NCBI RefSeq assembly: GCF_001420915.1
Contig: NZ_CP013021.1
Location: 2,697,001 to 2,761,000 of the forward strand
Source: Agarivorans gilvus
GTDB taxonomy: Bacteria; Pseudomonadota; Gammaproteobacteria; Enterobacterales; Celerinatantimonadaceae
Length of the DNA: 64,000 nt
Reading direction: 5' to 3'
The notes under the pieces were generated by a model. That model made no database searches. It saw only the letters and a program-made list of their open reading frames with translations, and had not been told where the DNA came from. Below, piece by piece: positions 34,975 to 41,941 of the stretch (position 1 is the first letter of the stretch; every line of letters begins with the position of its first letter). The position numbers were made by a program, and so were the translations under genes.

Positions 34975-35229
34975 TTAATCACTATTGGTTTTTTTGGAAC
35001 CTGGAACAGGATCATGTCCGCCAGGATGTAGTGGATGGCATTTTAATAGACGTTGGCTTGCTAACCAACAACCTTTTATCACACCGTGCAAATTTATTGC
35101 TTCAATCGCATAATCTGAACACGTAGGCGTAAAACGGCAGCGCGGTCCAAGCAAAGGACTTATCAAATATTGATAAGCTTTGATGGGCAATATCGCTAAG
35201 CTTCGCAACGGCGCGAAAGTCTTCGCCAT
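34975..35229 (-). CDS. yidD: Membrane protein insertion efficiency factor YidD
   Basis: YidD aids YidC-dependent insertion. The 84-residue protein has LPIKAYQYLISPLLGPRCRFTPTCSDYAIEAI, the family core with its two cysteines, and CHPLHPGGHDPVP near the end. It overlaps the rnpA end by 34 bases and precedes yidC by 8. Confidence 0.95.
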   Translation of the reverse strand: MAKTFAPLRSLAILPIKAYQYLISPLLGPRCRFTPTCSDYAIEAINLHGVIKGCWLASQRLLKCHPLHPGGHDPVPGSKKTNSD

Positions 35230-35552
35230 GATTTCTCCAGCATTTTACTTATTTCTTGATTGCTTAAATCAGCAATTCCGTGTTTAGAGATAAGCACAAT
35301 ATCAACAGCGGGTAACTGATGCTGATGTAATCGAAAACTCTCTCTTACCAAGCGTTTAATACGATTGCGACCTACGGCAAGCTTAATGCTTTTTTTGGAA
35401 ACGGCTAGGCCTAGTCGTGGATGAGCTAAGGTATTAGGTTTGGCAAGGATGGTGAGTTGAGGAGTACCCACACGAACGGGGTTGGAGAATACGTGTTTGA
35501 AATGCATGGGAGTTAACAAACGTAACTCCCTGCCGAACGAATGTCTTTGCAT
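35196..35552 (-). CDS. rnpA: Ribonuclease P protein component
   Basis: The protein subunit of RNase P, which trims tRNA 5' ends. The 118-residue basic protein has the N-terminal FGRELRLLTPMHFKHVF, the RNA-binding signature LAVSKKSIKLAVGRNRIKRLVRESFR (about 49-74) and a helix at the end. It starts three bases after the rpmH stop, the classic pair. Confidence 0.96.
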   Translation of the reverse strand: MQRHSFGRELRLLTPMHFKHVFSNPVRVGTPQLTILAKPNTLAHPRLGLAVSKKSIKLAVGRNRIKRLVRESFRLHQHQLPAVDIVLISKHGIADLSNQEISKMLEKSWRRLSRRCEA

Positions 35553-35555
35553 TAA

Positions 35556-35690
35556 TTATGCAGACAAACGTGCGCGACCTTTGGCACGACGACGAGCCAA
35601 AACTTGGCGGCCGTTTTTAGTTGCCATGCGAGCGCGAAAACCGTGGCTACGCTTACGCTTTAGTACGCTTGGTTGAAAAGTACGTTTCAT
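35556..35690 (-). CDS. rpmH: 50S ribosomal protein L34
   Basis: A 44-residue, strongly basic ribosomal protein: it begins MKRTFQPSVLKRKRSHGFR, continues RMATKNGRQVLARRRAKGR and ends RLSA. The sequence is the family standard with the usual length. It opens the rpmH-rnpA-yidD-yidC unit and has a long leader with a terminator-like hairpin. Confidence 0.98.
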   Translation of the reverse strand: MKRTFQPSVLKRKRSHGFRARMATKNGRQVLARRRAKGRARLSA

Positions 35691-35762
35691 AGTTATTACT
35701 CTGCTAGCTAGTTTTTTACTGTACAGTCGGTGCAATTAACCGAAATGGTTGGCGCACCGGGT

Positions 35763-35796
35763 AAAAAAGAGGCGAAATTCTAATCATTCGCCCCTT
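35763..35796 (-). terminator. Terminator-like hairpin in the rpmH leader
   Basis: On the minus strand AGGGGCGAA, a short loop, then TTTCGCCTC and six Ts. It lies after the good promoter at 35867-35894 and 73 bases before rpmH. It may end the ABC importer mRNA, or attenuate rpmH. Confidence 0.6.
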
Positions 35797-35866
35797 CTAA
35801 GTCAAACGAAATATCGTTTAATCTTAAATCGTTTTGCCTGGAAGATCTTTTAGATCCTGCAGCGGC

Positions 35867-35894
35867 ATTATAGTGCTACTAATTATAGCTGCAA
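35867..35894 (-). promoter_or_regulatory. Sigma-70 promoter toward rpmH
   Basis: TTGCAG, 16 bases, TATAAT on the minus strand, in the gap between the ABC ATPase gene and rpmH. The start would be about 170 bases before the rpmH ATG. Confidence 0.6.
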
Positions 35895-35904
35895 GTGATC
35901 TCTA

Positions 35905-36654
35905 CTATTCAATTGCATCTCTTTTTAGTATTCGCGAAATAAACTGTTGAGTTCTTGGATCTTTCGGTTGAGTAAACAGTTGCTCCGGCGGACCTTGTTC
36001 AACAATATTACCATCACTCATAAATACGACTCGGTCGGCCACTTCGCGGGCAAAGGCCATTTCATGGGTGACGATCAGCAAGGTTTGCTTACGCTTGGCT
36101 AACATTTTTATTAAGCCAAGTACCTCACCCACCCATTCTGGATCCAATGCCGAGGTGGGTTCGTCAAATAGAATGGCTTGGCTTGGGGTAGCCATGGCTC
36201 GGCCAATACCAATACGTTGTTGCTGGCCCCCAGAAAGTTGGCTTGGGTAGTGTTTGGCTTTATCGGCGAGGCCAATATCAGCAAGAATTTGTCTTGCCTT
36301 AGTGAGTGCAGTCGCCTTGTCTTGTTTCCATACGGTAATTAAGGCTTCGGCTATATTCTGTTCGGCGTTTAAGTTGGCAAATAATGAGTAGTTTTGAAAT
36401 ACAAAGGCAAACTTTCGGCGTAACGCTATGATCTCACTGGCATGGTGTTGTTCAGCGTTGACCGATAGACCATCAACACTGATCATGCCGCTGTCTGCTT
36501 GTTCTAGGAAGTTTAGGCAACGTAAGAAGGTCGATTTTCCGGTGCCAGAAGGGCCGATAATCGCCACCACTTCGCCTTCATTCACCTCAAAGTCGATACC
36601 ATTTAATACTTTTTGCCCATTAAAGCTTTTATGTAAGTTGGCTACTTTGATCAT
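35905..36654 (-). CDS. Polar amino-acid ABC transporter, ATP-binding protein
   Basis: The energy-coupling subunit of an amino-acid importer (249 residues). Walker A GPSGTGKS at about 34-41, signature LSGGQQQR near 140 and Walker B AILFDEPTSALDPE are all present, and the sequence is of the GlnQ/HisP class. It is the third gene of a binding protein-permease-ATPase unit that reads away from dnaA. By the binding protein's style the substrate could be cystine. Confidence 0.92.
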   Translation of the reverse strand: MIKVANLHKSFNGQKVLNGIDFEVNEGEVVAIIGPSGTGKSTFLRCLNFLEQADSGMISVDGLSVNAEQHHASEIIALRRKFAFVFQNYSLFANLNAEQNIAEALITVWKQDKATALTKARQILADIGLADKAKHYPSQLSGGQQQRIGIGRAMATPSQAILFDEPTSALDPEWVGEVLGLIKMLAKRKQTLLIVTHEMAFAREVADRVVFMSDGNIVEQGPPEQLFTQPKDPRTQQFISRILKRDAIE

Positions 36655-36655
36655 G

Positions 36656-37324
36656 CTAATAGGCCTTTGCTAAACGTTTTTCGGCGAGGTTTTGCACTTG
36701 GGTAAACACTGCCACTACCGCCCAATAAATCAACGCAACCGCTAAGAAGGCTTCAAAAAACTTAAAGCTACTCGACGCTTCCATTTGCGCTTTTGCCATA
36801 ATTTCTGCCACTCCCAAAGTGAAGGCTAAAGAGGTGCTTTTGATCATATCTATCAGATAATTCATTAGCGAGGGCAGTGCGGTTCGCAGTGCTTGTGGTA
36901 GCACAATGCGTCGCAGAGCTTGAATGCGCGTCATGCCAAAGGCGTAGCTGGCATCCCATTGGCTATTGTCTATGGAGGTGATGGCTGCGCGAATACTCTC
37001 TGCCTTATAAGCTGCAAAGTGCAAGCTTAAACCGATAACAGAGGCACTAAAGGCATCAATACCTATCATAAATGGAAACAGTTGCGGCAGGCCGTAATAC
37101 AAAATAAATAGCTGAACTAACAGCGGCGTTCCTCGAAAGAAGGAAATAAACACCACTGAAAACTGATTCAAAACAGGCAGCTTGAATACTCGAACCAGTG
37201 CCAATATTAGCGCTAAAATTAACGCAAAAATGGCTGCAATTGCAGCCATCTCCATGGTTGTAGCCAAATACTTAAACAGTATTGGGAACAGTTCAATCAT
37301 GTAGCCAAAGTCAAAGCTAGACAT
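36656..37324 (-). CDS. Polar amino-acid ABC transporter, permease
   Basis: A 222-residue inner-membrane permease of the HisM/GlnP type, with five predicted helices, FFRGTPLLVQLFILYYGLPQL and the EAA loop (ESIRAAITSIDNSQWDASYAFGMTRIQALRRIVLPQALR). It is one base from the ATPase gene and overlaps the binding-protein stop by one base. A single permease gene implies a homodimer in the membrane. Confidence 0.92.
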   Translation of the reverse strand: MSSFDFGYMIELFPILFKYLATTMEMAAIAAIFALILALILALVRVFKLPVLNQFSVVFISFFRGTPLLVQLFILYYGLPQLFPFMIGIDAFSASVIGLSLHFAAYKAESIRAAITSIDNSQWDASYAFGMTRIQALRRIVLPQALRTALPSLMNYLIDMIKSTSLAFTLGVAEIMAKAQMEASSSFKFFEAFLAVALIYWAVVAVFTQVQNLAEKRLAKAY

Positions 37325-38082
37325 TATCGGGTGATGTCTCCGTCAAACCATTTTTGGGAAATTGCGCTAAGTGTGCCATCTTTACGCATCGCTGCAAGGC
37401 TGGCATTAACTTGTTCTTGCAAAGCTTGGCCAGTCGCATTGTTTTTGAATGGCATGGCGTTTTCAATGGTTTCAAAAGGTTGCCCTGCTAATGCTAGCGG
37501 TAAACCCGATTGTTTAATTAAGGCTAAAGAAGAAACGCGGTCCATCACAAAGGCATCGGAACGACCTAATGCTACATCTTGCTCGATACCGGTGTCGTAA
37601 GTAGCAATGTTAATTTGCTGCTCTTCATCGTGCTTGCGTAGTAGTTGTTCGAAGTTAGAGCCAAGGTTAACCGCAACCTTTTTACCTTTTAGGTCATCAA
37701 TGCCGTTAATTTCTTGGTTGCCTTTACGTACAACGATTTGCGCACCGTCAATCACATAAGGTGTTGAAAACAAGTATTTCGCCTTACGTTCGTCGGTGAT
37801 GGTGATTTGGTTAGAAATAGTATCGATTCGGCCGGTTTCTAACATGCCAAATAGGCCTGAAAAGTTAGCAGTAACAAACTCTACTTGCCAGTCATTACGC
37901 TTGGCTAATTCGTTCCAAACATCTACCTCAAAACCTTGCAGCTGATCCTGTTTAACAAAGGTAAACGGGAAGTAGCGTCCAGACATGCCTACTTTTACGC
38001 TTTGTTGAGCAAATGCTGACCAAGGCCCTAAGCTAAGTACCAGTAATCCAAGTAATAAACGAGATTTATTCAATAGTTTCAT
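37324..38082 (-). CDS. Polar amino-acid ABC transporter, periplasmic binding protein (cystine-like)
   Basis: A 252-residue periplasmic binding protein with a signal peptide (about 1-25, ending AFA) and the type II binding fold of the SBP_bac_3 family: VKVGMSGRYFPFTFVKQDQLQGFEVDVWNELAKR, RIDTISNQITITDERKAKYLFSTPYV and LGRSDAFVMD. The ITDERKAKY..STPY wording is that of cystine/polar amino-acid binders. First gene of the unit, 228 bases from dnaA in the other direction. Confidence 0.9.
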   Translation of the reverse strand: MKLLNKSRLLLGLLVLSLGPWSAFAQQSVKVGMSGRYFPFTFVKQDQLQGFEVDVWNELAKRNDWQVEFVTANFSGLFGMLETGRIDTISNQITITDERKAKYLFSTPYVIDGAQIVVRKGNQEINGIDDLKGKKVAVNLGSNFEQLLRKHDEEQQINIATYDTGIEQDVALGRSDAFVMDRVSSLALIKQSGLPLALAGQPFETIENAMPFKNNATGQALQEQVNASLAAMRKDGTLSAISQKWFDGDITR

Positions 38083-38200
38083 TTTTATTTGTCTGCAAAT
38101 TTAGTTATCTATAGTAAAAAATATTAATTTATAGTGGCTGTGTATACAAATACGCTGTTGTTATATCAAATAACTAAGTCGTAATTTTGTTTAAATAATT

Positions 38201-38233
38201 TTATTCACATTTTTGTTATCTGCTTGTGAATAA
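38201..38233. promoter_or_regulatory. Pair of inverted DnaA boxes upstream of dnaA
   Basis: TTATTCACA at 38201-38209 and its exact inverse TGTGAATAA at 38225-38233 both fit TTATNCACA. They lie about 80-110 bases before the dnaA start, suiting self-repression by DnaA. A possible -10 (TATAAAAT) follows near 38268. Confidence 0.75.
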
Positions 38234-38310
38234 TTCATAAGAAACCTAGAGTTTAAGCGGCTTCCGGTATAAAATAGACGGTCTTTTTGAGTAATAACGC
38301 GGAGTGGCTA

Positions 38311-39717
38311 GTGAGTGGGTCTCTTTGGCAGCAAATCTTAGTTCGATTACAAGATGAATTGCCGGCAACAGAATTTAGTATGTGGATCCGACCACTTCAA
38401 GTAGAGCAGGGTGCCGAGCTATTGGTGTTGTATGCGCCTAATCGCTTTGTATTAGATTGGGTGAAAGATAAATACCTAATCCGAGTCAATGCCCTACTTG
38501 AAGAGTTTTGTGGTAGTGACAAGCCGGGCTTACGTTTTGAAGTGGGCAGTAAGCCTCTTAGCAAAACCTTAAGCTCTGATATTAACAGTCGTAGCACAGC
38601 CTCTTCAGGTGTAAGCGCTAACCAATCCGCTAGTCAAGATAATGGTAAAAGTTGGGATAAAGAGCCTGCTGTAAAGTCAGCTTTAGAGGCTAATCATCGT
38701 AATAATATCAATGCGACTTATCAGTTCGATAACTTTGTTGAAGGTAAGTCTAACCAGTTAGCCAGAGCTGCTGCGACTCAAGTAGCCAATAATCCTGGTG
38801 GCGCCTATAACCCTTTATTTCTCTACGGTGGTACTGGTTTGGGTAAAACCCACTTACTTCATGCAGTAGGGAATGGCATTATCAATAGTAAGAAAAATGC
38901 CAAAGTGGTTTACATGCATTCTGAACGTTTTGTTCAGGACATGGTAAAAGCCTTACAAAACAATGCGATAGAAGATTTTAAACGTTATTATCGAAGTGTT
39001 GATGCGCTGCTTATAGATGATATTCAGTTCTTCGCCAATAAAGAGCGCTCTCAAGAAGAATTTTTTCACACTTTTAATGCGCTGCTAGAAGGCAATCAAC
39101 AAATTATTCTTACCAGTGACCGCTACCCCAAAGAAATTGATGGGGTAGAGGATCGCCTAAAAAGCCGTTTCGGCTGGGGCTTAACGGTGGCCATTGAACC
39201 CCCCGAGTTAGAGACTCGAGTGGCCATCTTAATGACCAAGGCTAACGAAAATAATATTCGTTTACCTGATGAGGTGGCCTTTTTTATTGCTAAGCGTTTG
39301 CGCTCTAATGTTCGTGAGTTAGAGGGCGCTCTTAACCGAGTTATAGCCAACGCTAATTTTACTGGGCGAGCGATTACTATCGATTTTGTGCGAGAAGCTT
39401 TACGTGACTTACTCGCGCTACAAGAGAAGTTAGTCACCATCGATAATATTCAAAAAACCGTGGCTGAATATTACAAAATTAAGGTGGCTGATTTGCTATC
39501 TAAACGCCGCTCTCGTTCAGTAGCTCGACCTCGACAGCTGGCCATGGCCCTGGCTAAAGAGCTAACCAACCATAGCTTGCCTGAAATTGGTGACGCTTTT
39601 GGTGGGCGTGACCATACCACGGTATTACACGCTTGCCGCAAAATTTCTCAGTTGAAAGAAGAAAGTCACGATATTAAAGAAGACTATCAAAATCTTATTC
39701 GTACCTTGTCGTCATAA
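38311..39717 (+). CDS. dnaA: Chromosomal replication initiator DnaA
   Basis: DnaA-ATP binds oriC boxes, melts the origin and loads DnaB. I start at the GTG at 38311 (read MSGSLWQQIL) since GGAG lies seven bases before it and the family opens this way; a TTG 24 bases upstream is less likely. The 468-residue protein has domain I (DELPATEFSMWIRPLQ), a variable serine-rich linker, AAA+ Walker A GGTGLGKTHLLHAVGN near 172, Walker B DALLIDDIQFFANK, and domain IV with the box-binding GGRDHTTVLHACRKI. It heads dnaA-dnaN-recF-gyrB. Confidence 0.96.
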   Translation: MSGSLWQQILVRLQDELPATEFSMWIRPLQVEQGAELLVLYAPNRFVLDWVKDKYLIRVNALLEEFCGSDKPGLRFEVGSKPLSKTLSSDINSRSTASSGVSANQSASQDNGKSWDKEPAVKSALEANHRNNINATYQFDNFVEGKSNQLARAAATQVANNPGGAYNPLFLYGGTGLGKTHLLHAVGNGIINSKKNAKVVYMHSERFVQDMVKALQNNAIEDFKRYYRSVDALLIDDIQFFANKERSQEEFFHTFNALLEGNQQIILTSDRYPKEIDGVEDRLKSRFGWGLTVAIEPPELETRVAILMTKANENNIRLPDEVAFFIAKRLRSNVRELEGALNRVIANANFTGRAITIDFVREALRDLLALQEKLVTIDNIQKTVAEYYKIKVADLLSKRRSRSVARPRQLAMALAKELTNHSLPEIGDAFGGRDHTTVLHACRKISQLKEESHDIKEDYQNLIRTLSS

Positions 39718-39737
39718 TTGGAGAGGCGCTACTAGAC

Positions 39738-40844
39738 ATGCAATTTAGTATCAATCGAGAGCAACTGCTAAAACCGCTTCAGCAAGTAAGTGCTGCTTTG
39801 GGCGGACGACCCACGATTCCCATTCTTGGCAATGTGTTGTTAGACATCAGTAATCAGCAGTTATCGATTACCGGCACCGATATGGAGGTGGAGCTGATTG
39901 CCACCTTACCTCTAGAAAATACCGTAAATGACGGGCGAGTAACGGTTCCTGCGAAAAAGTTTGTTGATATTTGCCGTGGCCTACCTGAAGGTTGCGAGAT
40001 TCATTGTAAGGCTGACGAGCATCGCTTGGTACTAAAGTCTGGTCGTAGCCGATTTTCGCTTGCTACTTTACCTGCCACTGACTTTCCCAACGTAGAAGAC
40101 TGGCAAAGCCAGCAGGTGATTCAGTTGACTCAAGGTCAGTTGAAAAATCTGATAGATAGCACCCAGTTCTCTATGGCGAGCCAAGATGTTCGTTATTATT
40201 TAAACGGCATGTTATTTGAAACCGATGAAAAAGGTTTAAAAACCATTGCTACCGACGGCCACCGTTTAGCCTTGGCTGAACAAATTATCGAGCAGCCCGG
40301 TTTGCAGGCTCAACAGGTGATTGTGCCCCGTAAAGGTGTGATTGAGCTGTCACGAATGTTAGAGCATGAAGACCAACTGGTAGAGCTACACATTGGCAGT
40401 AATAACTTACGCGCTTGTATTCAAAACTTCACCTTTACCAGCAAACTGGTAGACGGACGTTTCCCTGATTATCGTCGTGTATTACCAGCGAACAGCGACA
40501 AGGCTTTGGTATCGGGACGGGAAGAGTTAAAACAAGCTTTTTCTCGAGCGGCTATTTTGTCTAATGAAAAGTTTCGCGGTGTAAGATTACAACTGCAGTC
40601 TGGCTCGTTAAAAATCACCGCGAATAACCCCGAGCAGGAAGAAGCTGAAGAAATTTTGGACGTAGATTATCAAGCCGAGGATTTAGAAATTGGCTTCAAT
40701 GTGGTTTACGTTTTAGACGTGTTAAACGCCCTTAAATGCGAGCAGGTGCGCGTTAACATGAGCAATAGCAACAGTAGTGCTTTAATTGAAGATGCCGAGC
40801 AAACAGGTAAAGCAATGTACGTTGTTATGCCAATGCGTTTGTAA
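39738..40844 (+). CDS. dnaN: DNA polymerase III beta sliding clamp
   Basis: The ring-shaped clamp that holds polymerases on DNA. The 368-residue protein has three repeated clamp folds: residues 1-120 (MQFSINREQLLKPLQQVSAALGGRPTIPILGNVLL), 130-245 (YYLNGMLFE, ATDGHRLALAE) and 250-368, ending in the conserved YVVMPMRL that lines the partner-binding pocket. Length close to E. coli (366). It follows dnaA by 20 bases. Confidence 0.98.
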   Translation: MQFSINREQLLKPLQQVSAALGGRPTIPILGNVLLDISNQQLSITGTDMEVELIATLPLENTVNDGRVTVPAKKFVDICRGLPEGCEIHCKADEHRLVLKSGRSRFSLATLPATDFPNVEDWQSQQVIQLTQGQLKNLIDSTQFSMASQDVRYYLNGMLFETDEKGLKTIATDGHRLALAEQIIEQPGLQAQQVIVPRKGVIELSRMLEHEDQLVELHIGSNNLRACIQNFTFTSKLVDGRFPDYRRVLPANSDKALVSGREELKQAFSRAAILSNEKFRGVRLQLQSGSLKITANNPEQEEAEEILDVDYQAEDLEIGFNVVYVLDVLNALKCEQVRVNMSNSNSSALIEDAEQTGKAMYVVMPMRL

Positions 40845-40855
40845 CTGGCCGAGAA

Positions 40856-41941
40856 ATGCATATTCAGAGTTTAGGCTTGCAGCATTTTAGAAATATTGAA
40901 GCGGCTAGCCTTTCCTTGAATCCCCAGCTTAATGTAATTTTGGGGAATAATGGTAGCGGTAAAACCAGTGTATTAGAGGCGATATATTACTTGGGCTTTG
41001 GCCGATCGTTTCGTAGTAATCGCCCTAGTAAAGTTATTACCTACCAAAAAGACAGTTTTGTAGTTTTTGCTCAACTAGAGCAGCATAAAATTGGCTTACA
41101 AAAATTCAAGAGTGGTGATACCGCCTTAAGAATTAACAAAGAGAATGTAAGAAGTCAGGCGGTGTTAGCCTCGCTGTTACCCTTGCAAATACTTCACCCA
41201 GAAGGGTATGCCTTAGTCGATGGTAGTCCCAAATATCGACGAGCCTACTTGGATTGGGGAGTGTTTCACGTGGAACATCAGTTCCACGGAGCCTGGCAAA
41301 ACTATAAGCGACTGCTTAAGCAACGTAATGCCTTACTTAAGCAAACTAAAAGTTACCAAGACTTAAGTTATTGGGATAAACAATTAGTAGAGTTGGCAGA
41401 GCTAGTTAGCCAACTTAGAGCTAAATACGTAGACAGTATTAGCCAAAGCTTGTCTCAGTTAGTGAGTGAATTTCTACCTGAGTACAGTTTCGAGCTCAGC
41501 TTTTTTAAAGGCTGGGACGACAAAAATTCGTTAAGTGAATTGCTTAGCACAAGTTTTTCGCGAGATAGATTGATGGGGTTCACTCAGTATGGTCCTCATA
41601 AAGCAGACTTAAAGTTTAAATTTAACGGAGTAAATGCCGTTGATTTAATCTCTAGAGGACAGCTAAAGTTGTTTGTTTGTGCCCTGATCTTAGCTCAAGG
41701 GCAACATGCCGAGCAGGTTAGTGGCAACAAAACAATCTATCTTATCGACGATTTTGCAGCCGAACTAGACAGCGCCAAGCGGCGTTTACTAGCCGAGTGC
41801 TTGCAAAGAAATGGGTCTCAAGTGTTTGTTTCAGCAATTGAAGAACAGATGCTAGATGGATTTGATTTAGAAGGATGCACAATGTTTCACGTGGAACATG
41901 GTGTTATCAACGACTATAAAACGAGAGTAAAACATGGCTGA
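40856..41941 (+). CDS. recF: RecF recombination mediator, containing two parS-like sites
   Basis: RecF helps load RecA at gaps in replicating DNA. The 361-residue protein has Walker A GNNGSGKTSVLEAIY at about 30-44, the RF segment GRSFRSNRPSKVI, an ABC-type signature near residue 260 (LISRGQLKLFVCALILAQ) and the D-loop TIYLIDDFAAELD. Unusually, two 16-base parS-like sites lie inside the frame at 41262 and 41883, both encoding FHVEH; the first FHVE is a conserved family segment. The end overlaps gyrB by eight bases. Confidence 0.95.
   Translation: MHIQSLGLQHFRNIEAASLSLNPQLNVILGNNGSGKTSVLEAIYYLGFGRSFRSNRPSKVITYQKDSFVVFAQLEQHKIGLQKFKSGDTALRINKENVRSQAVLASLLPLQILHPEGYALVDGSPKYRRAYLDWGVFHVEHQFHGAWQNYKRLLKQRNALLKQTKSYQDLSYWDKQLVELAELVSQLRAKYVDSISQSLSQLVSEFLPEYSFELSFFKGWDDKNSLSELLSTSFSRDRLMGFTQYGPHKADLKFKFNGVNAVDLISRGQLKLFVCALILAQGQHAEQVSGNKTIYLIDDFAAELDSAKRRLLAECLQRNGSQVFVSAIEEQMLDGFDLEGCTMFHVEHGVINDYKTRVKHG
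41262..41277. promoter_or_regulatory. parS-like site inside recF, first
   Basis: TGTTTCACGTGGAACA, one base from the consensus palindrome TGTTTCACGTGAAACA. It is within the recF codons for VFHVEH. Confidence 0.75.
41883..41898. promoter_or_regulatory. parS-like site inside recF, second
   Basis: The same 16 bases, TGTTTCACGTGGAACA, 621 bases after the first (centre to centre), in the recF codons for MFHVEHG just before gyrB. Confidence 0.75.

Noticed and set aside
38287..38310. TTG start for dnaA at 38287
   Set aside because: The GTG at 38311 has GGAG at the right distance and yields the usual N-terminus SLWQQ.
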